From Rosa chinensis (lineage: Eukaryota; Streptophyta; Magnoliopsida; Rosales; Rosaceae), in contig NC_037088.1 of assembly GCF_002994745.2 (NCBI RefSeq), positions 60,530,397 through 60,594,396 of the forward strand: a DNA stretch of 64,000 bases, read 5' to 3'. This document shows positions 1 to 11,847 of the stretch, one piece after another. Positions within the stretch are counted from its first letter, which is position 1; every line of letters begins with the position of its first letter. The notes under the pieces are model-generated. The model ran no database searches. It was not told where the DNA came from and saw only the letters and a list, made by a program, of their open reading frames with translations. Position numbers and translations under genes: made by a program.

Positions 1-1995
1 TATTAACGCATTGAATCAACTTTGATATTTAGTCTAAATTATATTGAGTAAACAATTTTGTTTCACTTAAATTTTATTTCCATATATATGTAGCATGGAC
101 AGTACGTATACCAAATATACTCCAGGTACACAGTCTTGTCAATTAGTTATTTTGAAGGACATTTTGATTCCCACATGTGATTGATTTGACTCTCCTATAT
201 AATTGGTTTTAGCAATTAACCGCTATACGAAATTAATATTACCTCAACTAGTGTTTTAAATAAAGGTTTCAGCTACTGACGTTATTATTTAAGTTATGGT
301 TTACGAATGTAATTGACCTAAAGTTTGTTGTAGCTCTTTATATGTTGTCAGTTCAGTTACAAATGATTTTTGCCTTTTGTTTCGAGAAGTTTATATTTCG
401 TTGCAGTTACAGATTATAATCAATGATTATTTATCATTTTTTTTTCATACCTAAAATGATCGATGTTACTCCAAATTGTGGTGACAGATAGTAATTTTGT
501 CTCATTATTAAATCTTAAGTAATAGTATTTATTGAGTTCCTAAGTTATTGCAGGAAAAGAAAATAAAGATGGTACGTTTTCTTTTACTTTCACAATTTAA
601 TTTCTATGTGCATTACTAGATATACAAATGCCCTTTGTGTTAGCCAATGTATACACAAATACAACAGGTCATCTCATAAAAGAGAATGCTCCAGGAATAC
701 TTGCAAGTTCAATCCGTAAGAAGTTTGTCATTTTTCTTTAATGAGCCAATAAGTTTTTTATTTATTTCAATAATGGGGGTTACTATTTGAAATTTTAACT
801 ATTTCATTAATATTCTTTAATGTTTATTATTACGGACTTTTACATAACTGATTTTGTTATGACTTATGAGTATAATTCTCTCATAAAGAGGCTCTATCGT
901 TGAGATGTGGGGGTAAGCTCTAGTTATAACTCCCATTAATATTTATAAACCTATCTTGAAGAACATTTAATATCATAGTAATCTGGGGGTTATGGTTTAT
1001 TCAATATCAGGAAATGTGGGGGTTATGGTTTATATTTTTGTTCACCATTTAATATTTATTTCAATGGTGTTTAAAAATTCCCTATGGTATTGTGGGGGTA
1101 ACACTCGTAGCAATTTATCTTACATGATCATTAAATAATTTGTGTATAATTATAAATTATCTTATTCTCATATGGAGGGAAAACACTCGTATGAGAATTG
1201 TGGCTGATGTTTTATTTGAGACTTGCAGACAAATTAAAATACAGAGTTTTGCGAGCTAAAGGGACAAGCAAGATATGACCAAAGGAAAATTAAAATAAAT
1301 AAAATATGACATAAGTCATATATATACCTCGTGGATGAGACTCTTATAGTCTCGAGGAGGAGGCTACATATAAAATTGCTGAAGGGGGATGTACTTAAGC
1401 CCATAAGGGAGTCACCTAGGGAGGTAACCCAACTTCTATGATTGGAGATCCCATGAAGGAAGTTCAGTGTGGTAAAAACAATCCATACTGCGTGACTCAA
1501 ATATAGCACACATAAATTTTAAGGATATATCCAAAAGAGATATTATCCTGTGCATCCCTAAGGCATTAGGTGCTATATTAAATGTGACGTTAGGAAGGGA
1601 AAACAATGATACCCTGAATGAGTTTCGAGACGGGAAAACTCCCACGGGGTCCGGGCACACGTACCCTTCGAGAACTCACCTAAGTGAGTTGTTCGTGAGG
1701 CCGTGACAATGAGAATTGGGCTGTTCTCTAATACTCTCATGAGAATCAAGATATGCGCACGGCCATAAATGCGCCAACACGCGAACCTATCTAATTATCC
1801 GTATTGTGTGTGTGATATGTTAAAGTTTGGTCAAAGGTATCCAAGTTCAAGACTGTGTCACTTTGGTTCCTCAAATGAAGACTATCAAACTAAGCTAGGT
1901 TCAAACCCGAAAGGTACCTATGCCGATTGCACAGTAAAAGCACTCAATTATTTTGTTTTAAATGATTTTATTTTAATTTTAAATCAGTGGGGAAG
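1..1995. other. AT-rich non-genic DNA, probably partly retroelement interior
   Basis: No credible host gene is seen. The phrase GGGGGTTATGGTTTA occurs twice about 34 bases apart (near 985 and 1019), with related GTGGGGGTAA phrases near 907 and 1092. Positions about 1200-1990 lead directly into a purine-rich tract and a TGTTGG LTR start, so they are likely the non-coding interior between pol and the 3' LTR of a decayed Copia-like element. No reverse transcriptase, integrase or gag coding sequence was recognised. Confidence 0.4.
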
Positions 1996-2658
1996 TGTTG
2001 GAAATTTTATGATTTAAAATTAAAAAATATTTTATTTATTTATTTATTTATTTTTGGGGTTTTTTTTTTTGTGTGTGTTTAGTTCTCTATTTATGGTTTA
2101 ACGGTTTTATGTTTTAAATATATGATTATTATTTGACCGTTATATGGTTAATGAGGCTATTGATGGTCATGGTAATGTGTCCTATATAAGGGTAAGTGGC
2201 TATAGTTGGAAGGCATATATGGTGAGACATGAAACATGCACATGTGTGGGAGTTTAGATTGTCGGATAATGAGGGTATACATGACGGTATAATCCACCAT
2301 AATGCAACCACTCTAGCCAAATACCTCTACCAAAGATATTCTTACAAACTATACATATACATACCTTACTTATACACCGTTTTGAGTGCACGGGTGATAA
2401 AGGTTCAATGGGGCTTCTTAGATGCAAGACGGAGCTTGAAGAGTTGTTGTATCTTGGGGGAAGTTCGTCATTCAACCCTGTGCAGTAGGGGACGAATCTT
2501 CTCTTAGGACAGTGCGTTTGCACGCCTCGACTCGATAAGTTTTCCTATATAAAAATCTATATATTATATTATTTTCTTACTTTATTTTATTTTCTCATCT
2601 ATATCATTATTGTTATTTCCCAAGATATTATCATATTATTTTGTATTTTTATTTTACA
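1996..2658 (+). mobile_element. Copia-like LTR (probably the 3' LTR), 663 bp
   Basis: The segment begins TGTTGGAAAT directly after a purine-rich tract (GTGGGGAAG), the usual arrangement at a 3' LTR, and ends TACA. A TATA-like sequence (CTATATAAGG) lies near 2182, where an LTR promoter would be expected. No tRNA primer-binding site follows the right end, which argues against a 5' LTR. A matching partner LTR was not found in the window, so the left part of the element is absent or lies upstream. Confidence 0.5.
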
Positions 2659-3204
2659 GTAATTTCGTCCCATATTTTTTACAACAGAAGGGACATTCAC
2701 ATTGGCACAATTGAAATGAATATGATCATCCAATGTTTTTAGTGTTGATCTTGTTCTTATTTTAAAGACGCGTACCTATTAGAGGTTTTTGAACGAACAC
2801 ACGTCAGCGGTTTCTAACCAAAAGTACATGTGAGAAGCTAGGAATTAAGTCTTGAATTTGGGGTGTACTTCTACGGTTCTACCCAAGGAATCGCAATTTT
2901 TGGTTCAACGAATTGGTACTTTTTATTCCAAGACGTTGGCACTTTTAGTTAAAAGAGCTTTTTTTTAGTTCCAGATAATATTTTCTTACTTATTTGTTGC
3001 CTTATTGAGTCTAGTTTGGTTAGAAACTTTTAAAGCTTTTAAGTTAGAAATAGTTTTTTCAAATAGAAGTTGATTGTTAGTCAATAAATCAACGGTCAAT
3101 TGGCCATAGCTTACAAAGCCTACATAAGCAATCCGGCAAGAAATCCAGTAAAACATATCCAAGCTAAAGCAAACTAATTAAGATCAATGGATAGCTCACA
3201 TTTA
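2659..3204. other. Non-genic AT-rich spacer
   Basis: No open frame of interest and no clear repeat boundary was seen between the LTR and the start of the next repeat-like segment. Confidence 0.4.
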
Positions 3205-3879
3205 AGGCTATGTTTGGTATGGCTGTGCTTTACAAAAAAGTTGGGTTCTACTTATTTCTGTGAATAAGTGGCTGAAAAGTAAAGCAGCTGAGTGTTTGGT
3301 AAACTGGCTTTTTATAAGTGTTGTCAGTGGCAAAAGCAGTGGCAGAGTGTCTGGTAAACTCAAACTGGCTTGTGCTTTTTGTTTGTGGAATGACCAATTT
3401 AGACATGAAAGATTATATTGCCTTGATTGTTTGCTAATATAATGTAGTTCAAGTTTAAATAGAAGGTTATTTTGAGGATCTTACTCTTTTGAATACCTCA
3501 AGTCTTGCTAAATCTCATTATTCTTATGACCTGATGAAACACAACATCTATAAAATATACTTTGCTAGTAACTATGTACTCAAATCTATTTCTTCATCAT
3601 GTAAAAATTGCATTGTACATCATGTAATCAAATCTATCAGTCATAATAAGCTCATTTCTATCTATGAATGGGATCTCAGTAGAGATTTTACAAACATAAT
3701 TTCTCAACATTTACATGCAGAATTGCAATATCCTCTTGAATTACAACAAACACACCTATACTTCTCAAATCAACTAATTGGTCACCATATAGTTATGATG
3801 GCCAAAAACAAATTTACCCAGGCCACGAATTTCTCAACTAATTTCTCAAATCAACTCATTGACAATCTTTACCCATGTA

Positions 3880-4590
3880 CTAGCCCAACCAACATCAATG
3901 AGCCAGAAGCAGAATCTGAGCCTCCTGATGACAGAGACTGAAATGAGGCAATGAGCCAGAAGCAGAATCTGAAGGAAAGGGAACTTTCGGAGGGAGGGCA
4001 TATAACATGGCATCTGATAAAGCCTTCTCCAAATGGACTTTAGGATGGCTTTCAGCTGTAGCATGAGGATGAAAGGGTTCCACTTCATCCTGCATTAGTC
4101 ACACGAAGACAATTTACTTGTATATTACTGTTACATACAGTATTAACAACAGAGACAAAAATAGAACACCTTTTGAGAACTATCACCACTACAAAATGGA
4201 GAGCTCAAAGGAGAACTTCTTTGCGTGTGTGATCTTGGACTATTTGCTTCAAATGTAACTCCATTTTTTGTTTTTGCTCTCCCCTTCTGTTGAAGGCCGT
4301 GTGATATTAATGTTTTAAGACCAGTAAACCAGACTTCAGCTTCATCTTTATCCTTGCATATCTGGTATAAGCAATTAGCATCAAAGTGTACAAAATTAGT
4401 AAACAAAGTTTATTGAAGAACACCAGCAATAATAACAAACTATTCATACAGAACACCAAAGAATCAGATAACAGGGCATCACCACCAAATAAGATGCTTA
4501 CCAAATCTAAAGACCTGTCATCATATATAAGAGAATGACTCGTATTCCTTCTCAGGCCTAGGATACCTTTGAAGATTGGCTGCAGTATAT
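3880..4590 (-). pseudogene. Fragment of a PH-RCC1-FYVE (PRAF-type) gene
   Basis: Three separated minus-strand stretches read like consecutive parts of the N-terminal PH region of plant PRAF proteins (PH, RCC1 repeats, FYVE finger). Around 4520-4580 the translation gives SLIYDDRSLDLV; about 4166-4362 gives CKDKDEAEVWFTGLKTLI followed by EANSPR and RSSPLSSPF; about 3900-4090 gives LSDAMLYALPPK and FPSDSASGS. The order agrees with the family. The pieces sit in different frames, stop early, and are not followed by RCC1 or FYVE sequence, so this is a broken partial copy and not a working gene. The flanking 4600-5700 region may be captured intron and 5' sequence. The family is recognised from memory; the truncation is seen directly. 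Confidence 0.65.
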
Positions 4591-5940
4591 ACAAATAAAG
4601 GAATGTTTTGTTACCATGTCACAACTAATAAATGAAGGAGAAAGAAATATATGGGTATTACAGCATTAAAATCTTCATCATAAGCAAACATCACATAAAC
4701 ACATGGGCATATGTTATTACAAGGAATCAAAGATCACCTTGCTTGCAAGATCAAACACCTAAAAAAACCAATGTAGATAAACATAAAAACTCAAACATTG
4801 GATAGGTATATTCAGAATTGCATACAACTAAAACATTATAATTGCAAGTTACCAAAATTCTAATCTAATCTTAGGAAATGACAACACCAGCTACCCCAAG
4901 TTAAGCTATAAAAATGATAATATCCGAAGCTTGTCATTCAATAACCTACTACAATTTTAACTTATTGAGAACACTAACGCCATCTGTTTCTGCCCAGAGA
5001 GAACAGCAGCAGTGGAGAGAGGGTTATAAACTTCCACAAGTTAACCATCACCATCACATATATGTCCTAATCTTTTCTCACTAACTCTCCCAGCAATTTA
5101 ATAATCAAGTCCTAAACCCAAATAACAGTCTTTAACTCAAATAAGCATACATTACATATAAATATTGCTGCAGAGAGTGAGAACAAAGAGTAAATTCCAA
5201 TCTATAATTCTGAATCTAATCTTGCAGCACAGAGAGACATAATTCCAATCTATAACTGTTGCATAACCATCATGTTGAGATCAGTACGCGAAACCATAAG
5301 GCAACATTTGCCAAAATAAACACTCCTCGGTTCCAAAAACGCAGTAACCTAACAAAAACGTAGAGAAAGCAGATTGCCCATATCTTTTTTCCCATGATCA
5401 TTGTGAATGAACCAAAATCACAGTCCCAAATCAACGTAAACCCCCATTGATTCAGTACCCAATTACACGAATTGAAACTCAAATAGATACAAAACTGAAA
5501 TTGAAACTTAAATCAACCTATAATAGATACAAAACCGAAATTGATACCCAAATCAACCTATAGTACCTCTTTTTCAAAGAAATTGAAAGTGAAAAAGATA
5601 AATAACTAACCGTGAATCAAATTGCCAACCAGCCAGCAATCAAGGATTGAGGCTTCAATTTCGAACATGGATGAGAGGCAGGTGAAGGCAGTCAGTGAGA
5701 GAGATTAATTTTATGCGTTTGTGTTCACTGCGGCGCTGCATGTGAGGTTTCGAATTTGAACACGGAAAAGAAGAGTCTCCTGGCATTGTGTAATTGCTGA
5801 AACGAAGAGAGGATAGAAAACGGTATTTCTAAAATTTCATTAATCTACAGTATCTACCGCTACAGTGACAAAAGCCGTCTCCTGCTTCAAAAAGCAAGGG
5901 ATTTGGCGTTTCGATCGGAAAAGCACTGGCTTTTGGAAAA

Positions 5941-6587
5941 GGGAAAATCGTCCAAACAGTGTCTGAACTTTTCCAGACTATTAATTTTCATACCTATGTT
6001 TTAAAAAACATCAAAATGGTACCTGACGATTTAAGCTCGACCTAATTTCCGTACCTAACAACAGTAAAATCGTTAACCCGGTTAACTTTTCAAGGGTATT
6101 TTCGTCCCTTCACTTGAATCCTAACGTTAATCCCTTGATTTCGTCGAAGATAGTGAAGAGCAGTGGTGTGGGAGATGCCGAGAAGCTGGACGTACGAGGT
6201 TGTCCTGCAGGGCCTCCTCTACGACGGTTGCTTCTCGCCTCGTCGGACGGGCTATAGTGATGGTGATGCACTGACTGGTTTTCTTTTCTTCTCAGATGGT
6301 GGTAATTGCTGCTGCGGGGTTTATCTTTTGGTGGTCGGACGTTGAGCAGTGAGTGGGAATGCAAGTTTGGTTTCTGCAGATGAGGATGATAATTAATCGA
6401 ATTTAAATTGGTAGGGGATATTAATTGCTGGAATCTGGGCTACCGATGGGTGGGCATGGTGGCTAATAATGTTGTAATTGGGTGGACTGGTTTTGGAGTT
6501 TTTGCTCTGACAATTGGTGCTGATGAAAATTTTCCAACTGAATGGTGGTTGTAATTGTTGGTTGTAAGAAGAAGAGTGCCAGTTCAC

Positions 6588-6627
<40 letters not shown>

Positions 6628-6767
6628 ATTTGATCTGGGTTCATCTGCAATTTCTATCCAATTTAATAACTGGGTTTTCTCTCTCTTTCAATTTTATCTG
6701 GGTTCATCTTCTTTTAGCAACTAATATCAATCATGATCATGATTTTCTCTCTCTTTTTCATCTCTTC

Positions 6768-6865
<98 letters not shown>

Positions 6866-7684
6866 GATCTCTAAATGTTCTACCTTTTCTGTCATTGATG
6901 ATGGCTTTGCCCCATCTGTTCAGTTTTTTTGTTCTTTAATGGGTCCCTTCTTTAATTTATTTTTTAGTCCTAATAGGCTTCCTCTTAGAATTTGATCTGG
7001 GTTCACGAACCCAGGCCGGATGGAATTCTTTTCATGCTTCTGGTATCAACATTTCCTTGTTTATGCCCAAAAGCTTGACGCTATCAATTAAGAGCAGTAA
7101 TCCAGAATTTCAATGCTGCAATCGATGTCGAAGAACATCCTTCCTCCAACCAAATCGATTTCTACCTTGGTGCAGTGAATTTAGTTGATGAATATATGCT
7201 CCCAATCCTATTCATAACAAATAACTATAGAGCTCAAAGATGAAGAAGTTATGGGTTGGGCTGCCGAAGAAATGCAGATTTTTTTGGTTGAAGAAGATAA
7301 TTGAGAGAGGGGGGAGAGAATTGGGTATCGGCGTTTGGCATAATTAAGAAGCTAAAAGTAATAGTAAATGAGCTTGTAGTTTTTTTTTTTTTTTTCTTCT
7401 GATGTGTTAATATGATAGCCCTTTGATATTAGATCAATGGTCTAGAATTAAAGTCAAGGAGAAACAAGGAGATTTTTGTCAAGAAGAGGATCCGGATTTA
7501 TTGGGATTCAAGTGAAGGGACGAAAATACCTTTGAAAAGTTAATGGGCTTAACGATTTTACTGTTGCTAGGTACGGAAATTAGATCAAGCTTAAATCGTC
7601 AGGTACCATTTTGATGTTTTTTAAAACATAGGTATGAAAATTGATAGTCTGGAAAAGTTCAGACACTGTTTAGACGATTTTCCC
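5941..7684. mobile_element. Mutator-like element, non-autonomous, 1744 bp
   Basis: Positions 5941 to about 6121 and about 7500 to 7684 are long inverted repeats of each other (about 180 bp, few mismatches) with outer ends GGGAAAATCGTC. Both sides are flanked by the same 9 bp, TTTGGAAAA (5932-5940 and 7685-7693). Long inverted ends plus a 9-bp target duplication are the hallmark of Mutator-like elements. The interior has no transposase. It carries CT-rich microsatellites and short open frames of unknown origin that could be captured gene sequence. The well-matched ends and intact duplication suggest a fairly recent insertion. Confidence 0.88.
6772..6859. repeat. (CT)n microsatellite, about 44 units
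   Basis: An uninterrupted CT dinucleotide run of about 88 bases lies inside the Mutator-like element. A shorter CT run is at about 6592-6621. The long serine/leucine open frames through these runs are artefacts of the repeat. Confidence 0.95.
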
Positions 7685-7764
7685 TTTGGAAAAAGGAGGG
7701 GAGAAGCAGGTTTACCAAACGCAAACCGTTGAGGCGCTTATAAGCGGGGGAGCCAAAAAGCCCC

Positions 7765-7830
7765 GCTTTGCCCAAGCATAAGAAAAGAAATCATTAAGCT
7801 TTGCCCAAGTATAAGAAAAGAAATCATTAA
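7765..7830. repeat. 33-bp tandem repeat, two copies
   Basis: Two adjacent 33-base units beginning GCTTTGCCCAAG differ at one position (C versus T). They lie between the right edge of the TIR-like segment and the LINE remnant, and might mark the 3' tail or the target duplication of that LINE. Confidence 0.85.
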
Positions 7831-7957
7831 GCTAGCCCTTACTTTCCAGTCACGCAATTGTGGTACAAGCAACAAACTAGAAACATAGAAACTTAATCAC
7901 ACTCAAACAGGCTTAAGACCCCAAGCAAAGCAACTAAACAATAGTCAGCTCCTTCCC

Positions 7958-9166
7958 TTACGAGTTGGAGCTGATATTTTCACCAGCATTGTTACCTTCA
8001 ACTTTCTCATTGCTCAAAGCACGCCTATTCCTTCGTCCAACAGGACGACCTTTCTTCTTTAGAGCTGTCCCCAGTGAAATCGGAACCTCCACCTACTCAC
8101 CAAGGTTTAAAACTCTTCTTTTTCACACCCAAGGGCTTTTTTAAATGCAGCCCAATAGCAACAAGGCCCGCTGTATTGGCCCCACCATCAGAAACAAGTC
8201 CTTGCAGCCCCAGCCCCGTCCCATGCAGACTAGGCCCAAACCCATGTAGACCCGGCCCAAGGCCATGTTGACCCGTCCCAATCAACTCAATGGTCAACCC
8301 TAATTCAAAATTAGGGTTTCCCGCAGAATTTTCCAGAATGACCACCGCTCCACTTACAGCCATAGCCACCCCTCCAACCACCGGCTCCACGGGCGAACGA
8401 TTCCCTTCCAGCTTCGACAACCCTGCTGACGTAGGACGAGTCAACCCTGGCCCACCAGCCCCCGCCACAAAAGCTAGGGATTCCATCTCCAGATCACTAC
8501 CCGACACCACCAGTGGCAACGCCTCCCTCTCCATTCTTCGATCACAGATCCTCCCCTCCATGCCCGAAGAATCCACATGACGTGCAAAAGCAATGGAATT
8601 TCTCGTATTTGAGCTCCACCCAGACCTAAATAGTCGGCGAAAATTCAAACTTCCACCGAGCCCATATCCGCCGATGAACGTCTTAGATCACACTAATCCT
8701 CTAGACCGTGTCTTTCCTCTGCACTGCCCCCTGGTCAACTCTAATGAAAGACCCCAGAGCACGGCCAATCAGCGTTAGTGCCTTCTCATTGCACATAGCT
8801 AGGCGTAGACCCTTCGCGGCTACCCAAACCTCAAGAAAGTGTAGCGGTGCCGGATCGAGAGCCAAAACACATCATACTCAGCCAGCAGCATCATGGAATT
8901 GTTGTAGAACCATGGACCTCCTGAAAGGACCCGATTCCGCACCTCCCTATCCTTGAATTGGAAGACGAAGATGTCCTCCTCCTCTTGTCGAATCAAATCT
9001 CTCTCTCTTAATCCCCAAACGTTGGAGATCACCGTCGAGAACGACGGAATCACCCCATCTTCTTGGACAAGAGCCGGCCATATAAATAGAAAAACGAGTC
9101 GTGGATCGCATCTTCTCCTCCAGCAAGGCTCACAACGGCCTCCTCAGAAAGTACAAGATGAGCCAT
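7958..9166 (-). pseudogene. Degenerate LINE ORF1 (gag-like, DUF4283-type)
   Basis: The minus strand starts near 9166 with MAHLVLSEEAVVSL, shifts frame, and continues with VWGLRERDLI and VRNRVLSGGPWFYNNSM, the typical N-terminal domain of plant L1-type ORF1 proteins. This is followed by a low-complexity Gly/Leu-rich tail and a basic end (KRGRPVGRRNRRALSN), with a stop at 7958-7960. Internal frame changes, and a gap between the two longest open stretches (9053-8820 and 8648-8097), show it is broken. Endonuclease and reverse transcriptase were not found, so only ORF1 remains. The large plus-strand frames here are antisense shadows. Confidence 0.75.
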
Positions 9167-9235
9167 CATCTCCTCCGTCGTTATCACACAGTCTCAAGGA
9201 TCTAAATTTAGAAATTGTTGACTCAAGGGTCTAAA

Positions 9236-10288
9236 TTTTTAATATTGATTGATTTTACATGTAGCTTGCTTTTCTTTGTGCCCAGAATTGTTTTCTTTCT
9301 TTGGTTGTATCCACATTCACCTACCTTATCTTCTAAATTTGGAGTATATAATCAATTACTAAAGAGTGGTGCTAGAGACACCAAAATATTATACCAAATT
9401 TTAATCCCAAATGATGTGGCATTGCCACCTCATTCATAGTTATTTACAACATGTAATTATGTCAATTAATTTTCATTTAAACAGTTTCCATTATATATGC
9501 AATTACTTAATATTATATTAAATGAGAAAAATAATGTTTCCCTGCAATCCAAAAAATTGATCTTCAAATACCAGGGATATTCTCATATACCACCTGTCAT
9601 CATCATCCTCATCTCATGCTGCACCAAAATTTGGAACTCAAGGGACGAAAAATCAGCTAGGATTTGAATAAATAAAAGGTCTTGTGTATGAAGATCCAAA
9701 ATAAAGGAGATGATTATGAATATAGCAACCACAAGGCATAAATTGGCTTTGTAAATCATAATCACAAGAGATTATGATGAAAAACTGTGAGTTAGCTCTT
9801 AATAAAAAATTAAGAAAGATACAAATCAATACATAAGTTAATTTAAATAACTTGTGTAAAATTTGAATCCACTGGATTGGTTCAAGAAATTAAAAGAGAG
9901 AACAACAAATTTACTTCTTCCTCTTCTTCTTCTTTTTTTATTTTTTATTTTTTATTTTTATTTTTAACAGTAGAACAAAGAATTTACTGGTTGTGGATAG
10001 ATGGCTGTGATATATGGAGGATGAGTTTTGTATTTTTTAGGGTTTATCAAGACATGAGTTTGTGCACTTGTTCGATTGATTTACTTCACCGCATTTTCTT
10101 CTTCCATTTTTTAATATCTTAGAGATAAATAAACTAATTTAAATACATATTCTAAATATATATAAAAAAAATGGCAGCTTGAATATTTTGAGGTTCATTA
10201 GGTCTGATGTGGTCAATGTCATGTCATTTGGGATGGTTTTTTTGTACAGAATTTTGAGATCCAAAGCATTTTCCATTACTCTTACTAA
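9236..10288. other. Non-genic AT-rich spacer
   Basis: No gene recognised. A pyrimidine tract with TTTTTATTTT runs lies at about 9913-9968. The short open frames have no family resemblance. Confidence 0.4.
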
Positions 10289-11469
10289 GGAGGGTGTATT
10301 GTATTTGGATTTGTGCAGACTTTTTTTAAATGACAGATTTTTAAAAAAATCCACAGACTCTTTAAAAAGTCGATAGACTGTTATGGATTTCTTAAAACCA
10401 TTGATTTTAGCAACAGACTTTTATTGATTCATGAAAATCTATATACTTTATTATGAATGACTTCTACAGATTTCCTAGGATGTACAAAATTAAAAAAAAA
10501 AAAAACAAATGCAGCCCAAACACAAAACAAAATAATAAATTATTGTCTCTTTAATGCTCCAGTATCATCTAATAGAAATTGACTCAAATAAATGATTGTT
10601 AGTCTGTCTAGCGAGTTTGTTCTCATTCCAATATTCCCAACAACATAAATATACAATATAGATCACTTGATGTTTATGGTTAATTATTCTCATCAATTTT
10701 GCTTTCGCCGATTAACATATATTGTAGCAATATTGATCAATGTCTTGATCTATAATCAATCAATTGAAATTCAATTGTTCAACCTTTTTTTGAACCATAA
10801 TATAAATTCAAATTAATGAGAATAACTAATTGATAAGATAAATTTTAGTATGGTTCAAGGTCTTAGGGTTAGACCACAATATTTGAGTTTTAGGATTTCA
10901 TAAATCATTTTTATTGCTATTAGGGTTCGAAGTATCACAATTGAAAAAAAAAACAAAAACAAAAAAAAAAATCACATTCAACAACTACAATGAACATGTT
11001 GGGTATCAAAAAAAAGTTGATATCATAAAAAATTAGAGAAAAGACAAAAAATTAAGAAAGAGAGATGATGAAGCACAAATTTCTTCGTGTGTAGAGAGAA
11101 TAAGTTTGATAGACCTTTTTTTTTTAAGAGGAAACTTTGATAGACTTTTTGAAATCTTTGGTCTAGAGGCTGGAAAATTATTGGAGTTTGTTATGTATAG
11201 TTAACACTAGAAAGTCCATGATTATCCATGATTTTCTAATTCCATAAGTATGAATGATATTTTGAATACCTCTGTATTTTTATTCATTTTTAAAAGTCCT
11301 AATTGAATACCCCTAGATTTTGGTGGAATTCATAAAGTCTTTAAAAATCCTAATTGAATACCTCAAGACTTTCATGGATTGTTAAAAGTCTATATTGAAT
11401 ACACCTAGACTTTTAAATTCCATAGATTTCTTTAAAACTTCCACTAATTCCATATACAATACACCCCCC
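10289..11469. mobile_element. Harbinger/Tourist-like non-autonomous element, 1181 bp
   Basis: The left end reads GGAGGGTGTATTG and the right end, complemented, GGGGGGTGTATTG. Each end is bordered by TAA (10286-10288 and 11470-11472), the 3-bp target duplication typical of PIF/Harbinger elements. Subterminal parts repeat phrases such as TCCTAATTGAATAC and AAAGTCTTTAAAAATC. No transposase is present. More than one insertion may be nested inside, because the AT-rich centre (10500-11100) does not resemble the ends. Confidence 0.7.
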
Positions 11470-11798
11470 TAAATGAAAGATGATGATACCAAAACTTTGA
11501 CATTATTATTATAAGACAGTGTGTTTCATTTCTGCTCACTTCTTTAAGAAACAGAGGAATAACAAAAAAACAAACATTCGTAATCTATTGAATGTTTGTT
11601 TATACTTTCTTAATGGAGATTCAAACTGCTAGAAATCGATAAAACTTATGGGTCGGCCCTGTGAATAATTCATATAGTACTGGGTTTTGGAATCCCAGCA
11701 CTATCTCCTATAATCCCACTTTTAAGTTTCAAAAAGAACAGAGCACAAACTAGACCCCAAAATGCAGGGGATTAAACAACGACATAATTGTAATTAGG

Positions 11799-11819
11799 AA
11801 AACCCAATTATTGGGTTTT
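11799..11819. other. Perfect 21-bp inverted repeat downstream of laccase
   Basis: Arms AAAACCCAAT and ATTGGGTTTT are separated by one T, forming a palindrome about 29 bases past the laccase stop codon. Its centre CAATTATTG equals the consensus site for HD-Zip class I factors. It could instead form a hairpin in the 3' UTR. Function is not known. Confidence 0.6.
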
Positions 11820-11847
11820 CGACTCGATGATTCGATGATCGAGGTCC

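Larger units (their letters stand above)
3205..7764. mobile_element. Possible TIR-type host element carrying captured gene exons (boundaries uncertain)
   Basis: The sequence GTTTGGTAAAC occurs at 3294-3304, with a variant GTCTGGTAAAC about 50 bases later, and in inverted orientation at 7710-7720. Both are embedded in similar text with a nearby TTATAAG. This resembles the subterminal regions of a non-autonomous DNA transposon whose interior holds the PRAF-like exons and was later hit by the Mutator-like element at 5941-7684. Exact ends and a target duplication could not be fixed, so this is a hypothesis. Confidence 0.25.

Noticed and set aside
3489..3941. 150-aa plus-strand frame next to the PRAF fragment
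   Set aside because: Low-complexity, no family resemblance, and it overlaps the antisense of a recognised exon fragment.
6555..6995. 146-aa Ser/Leu-rich open frame
   Set aside because: It is produced by reading through a long CT microsatellite inside the Mutator-like element.
8074..8580. Plus-strand Pro/Ser-rich open frames
   Set aside because: They are antisense to the degenerate LINE ORF1, whose minus frame has family motifs.
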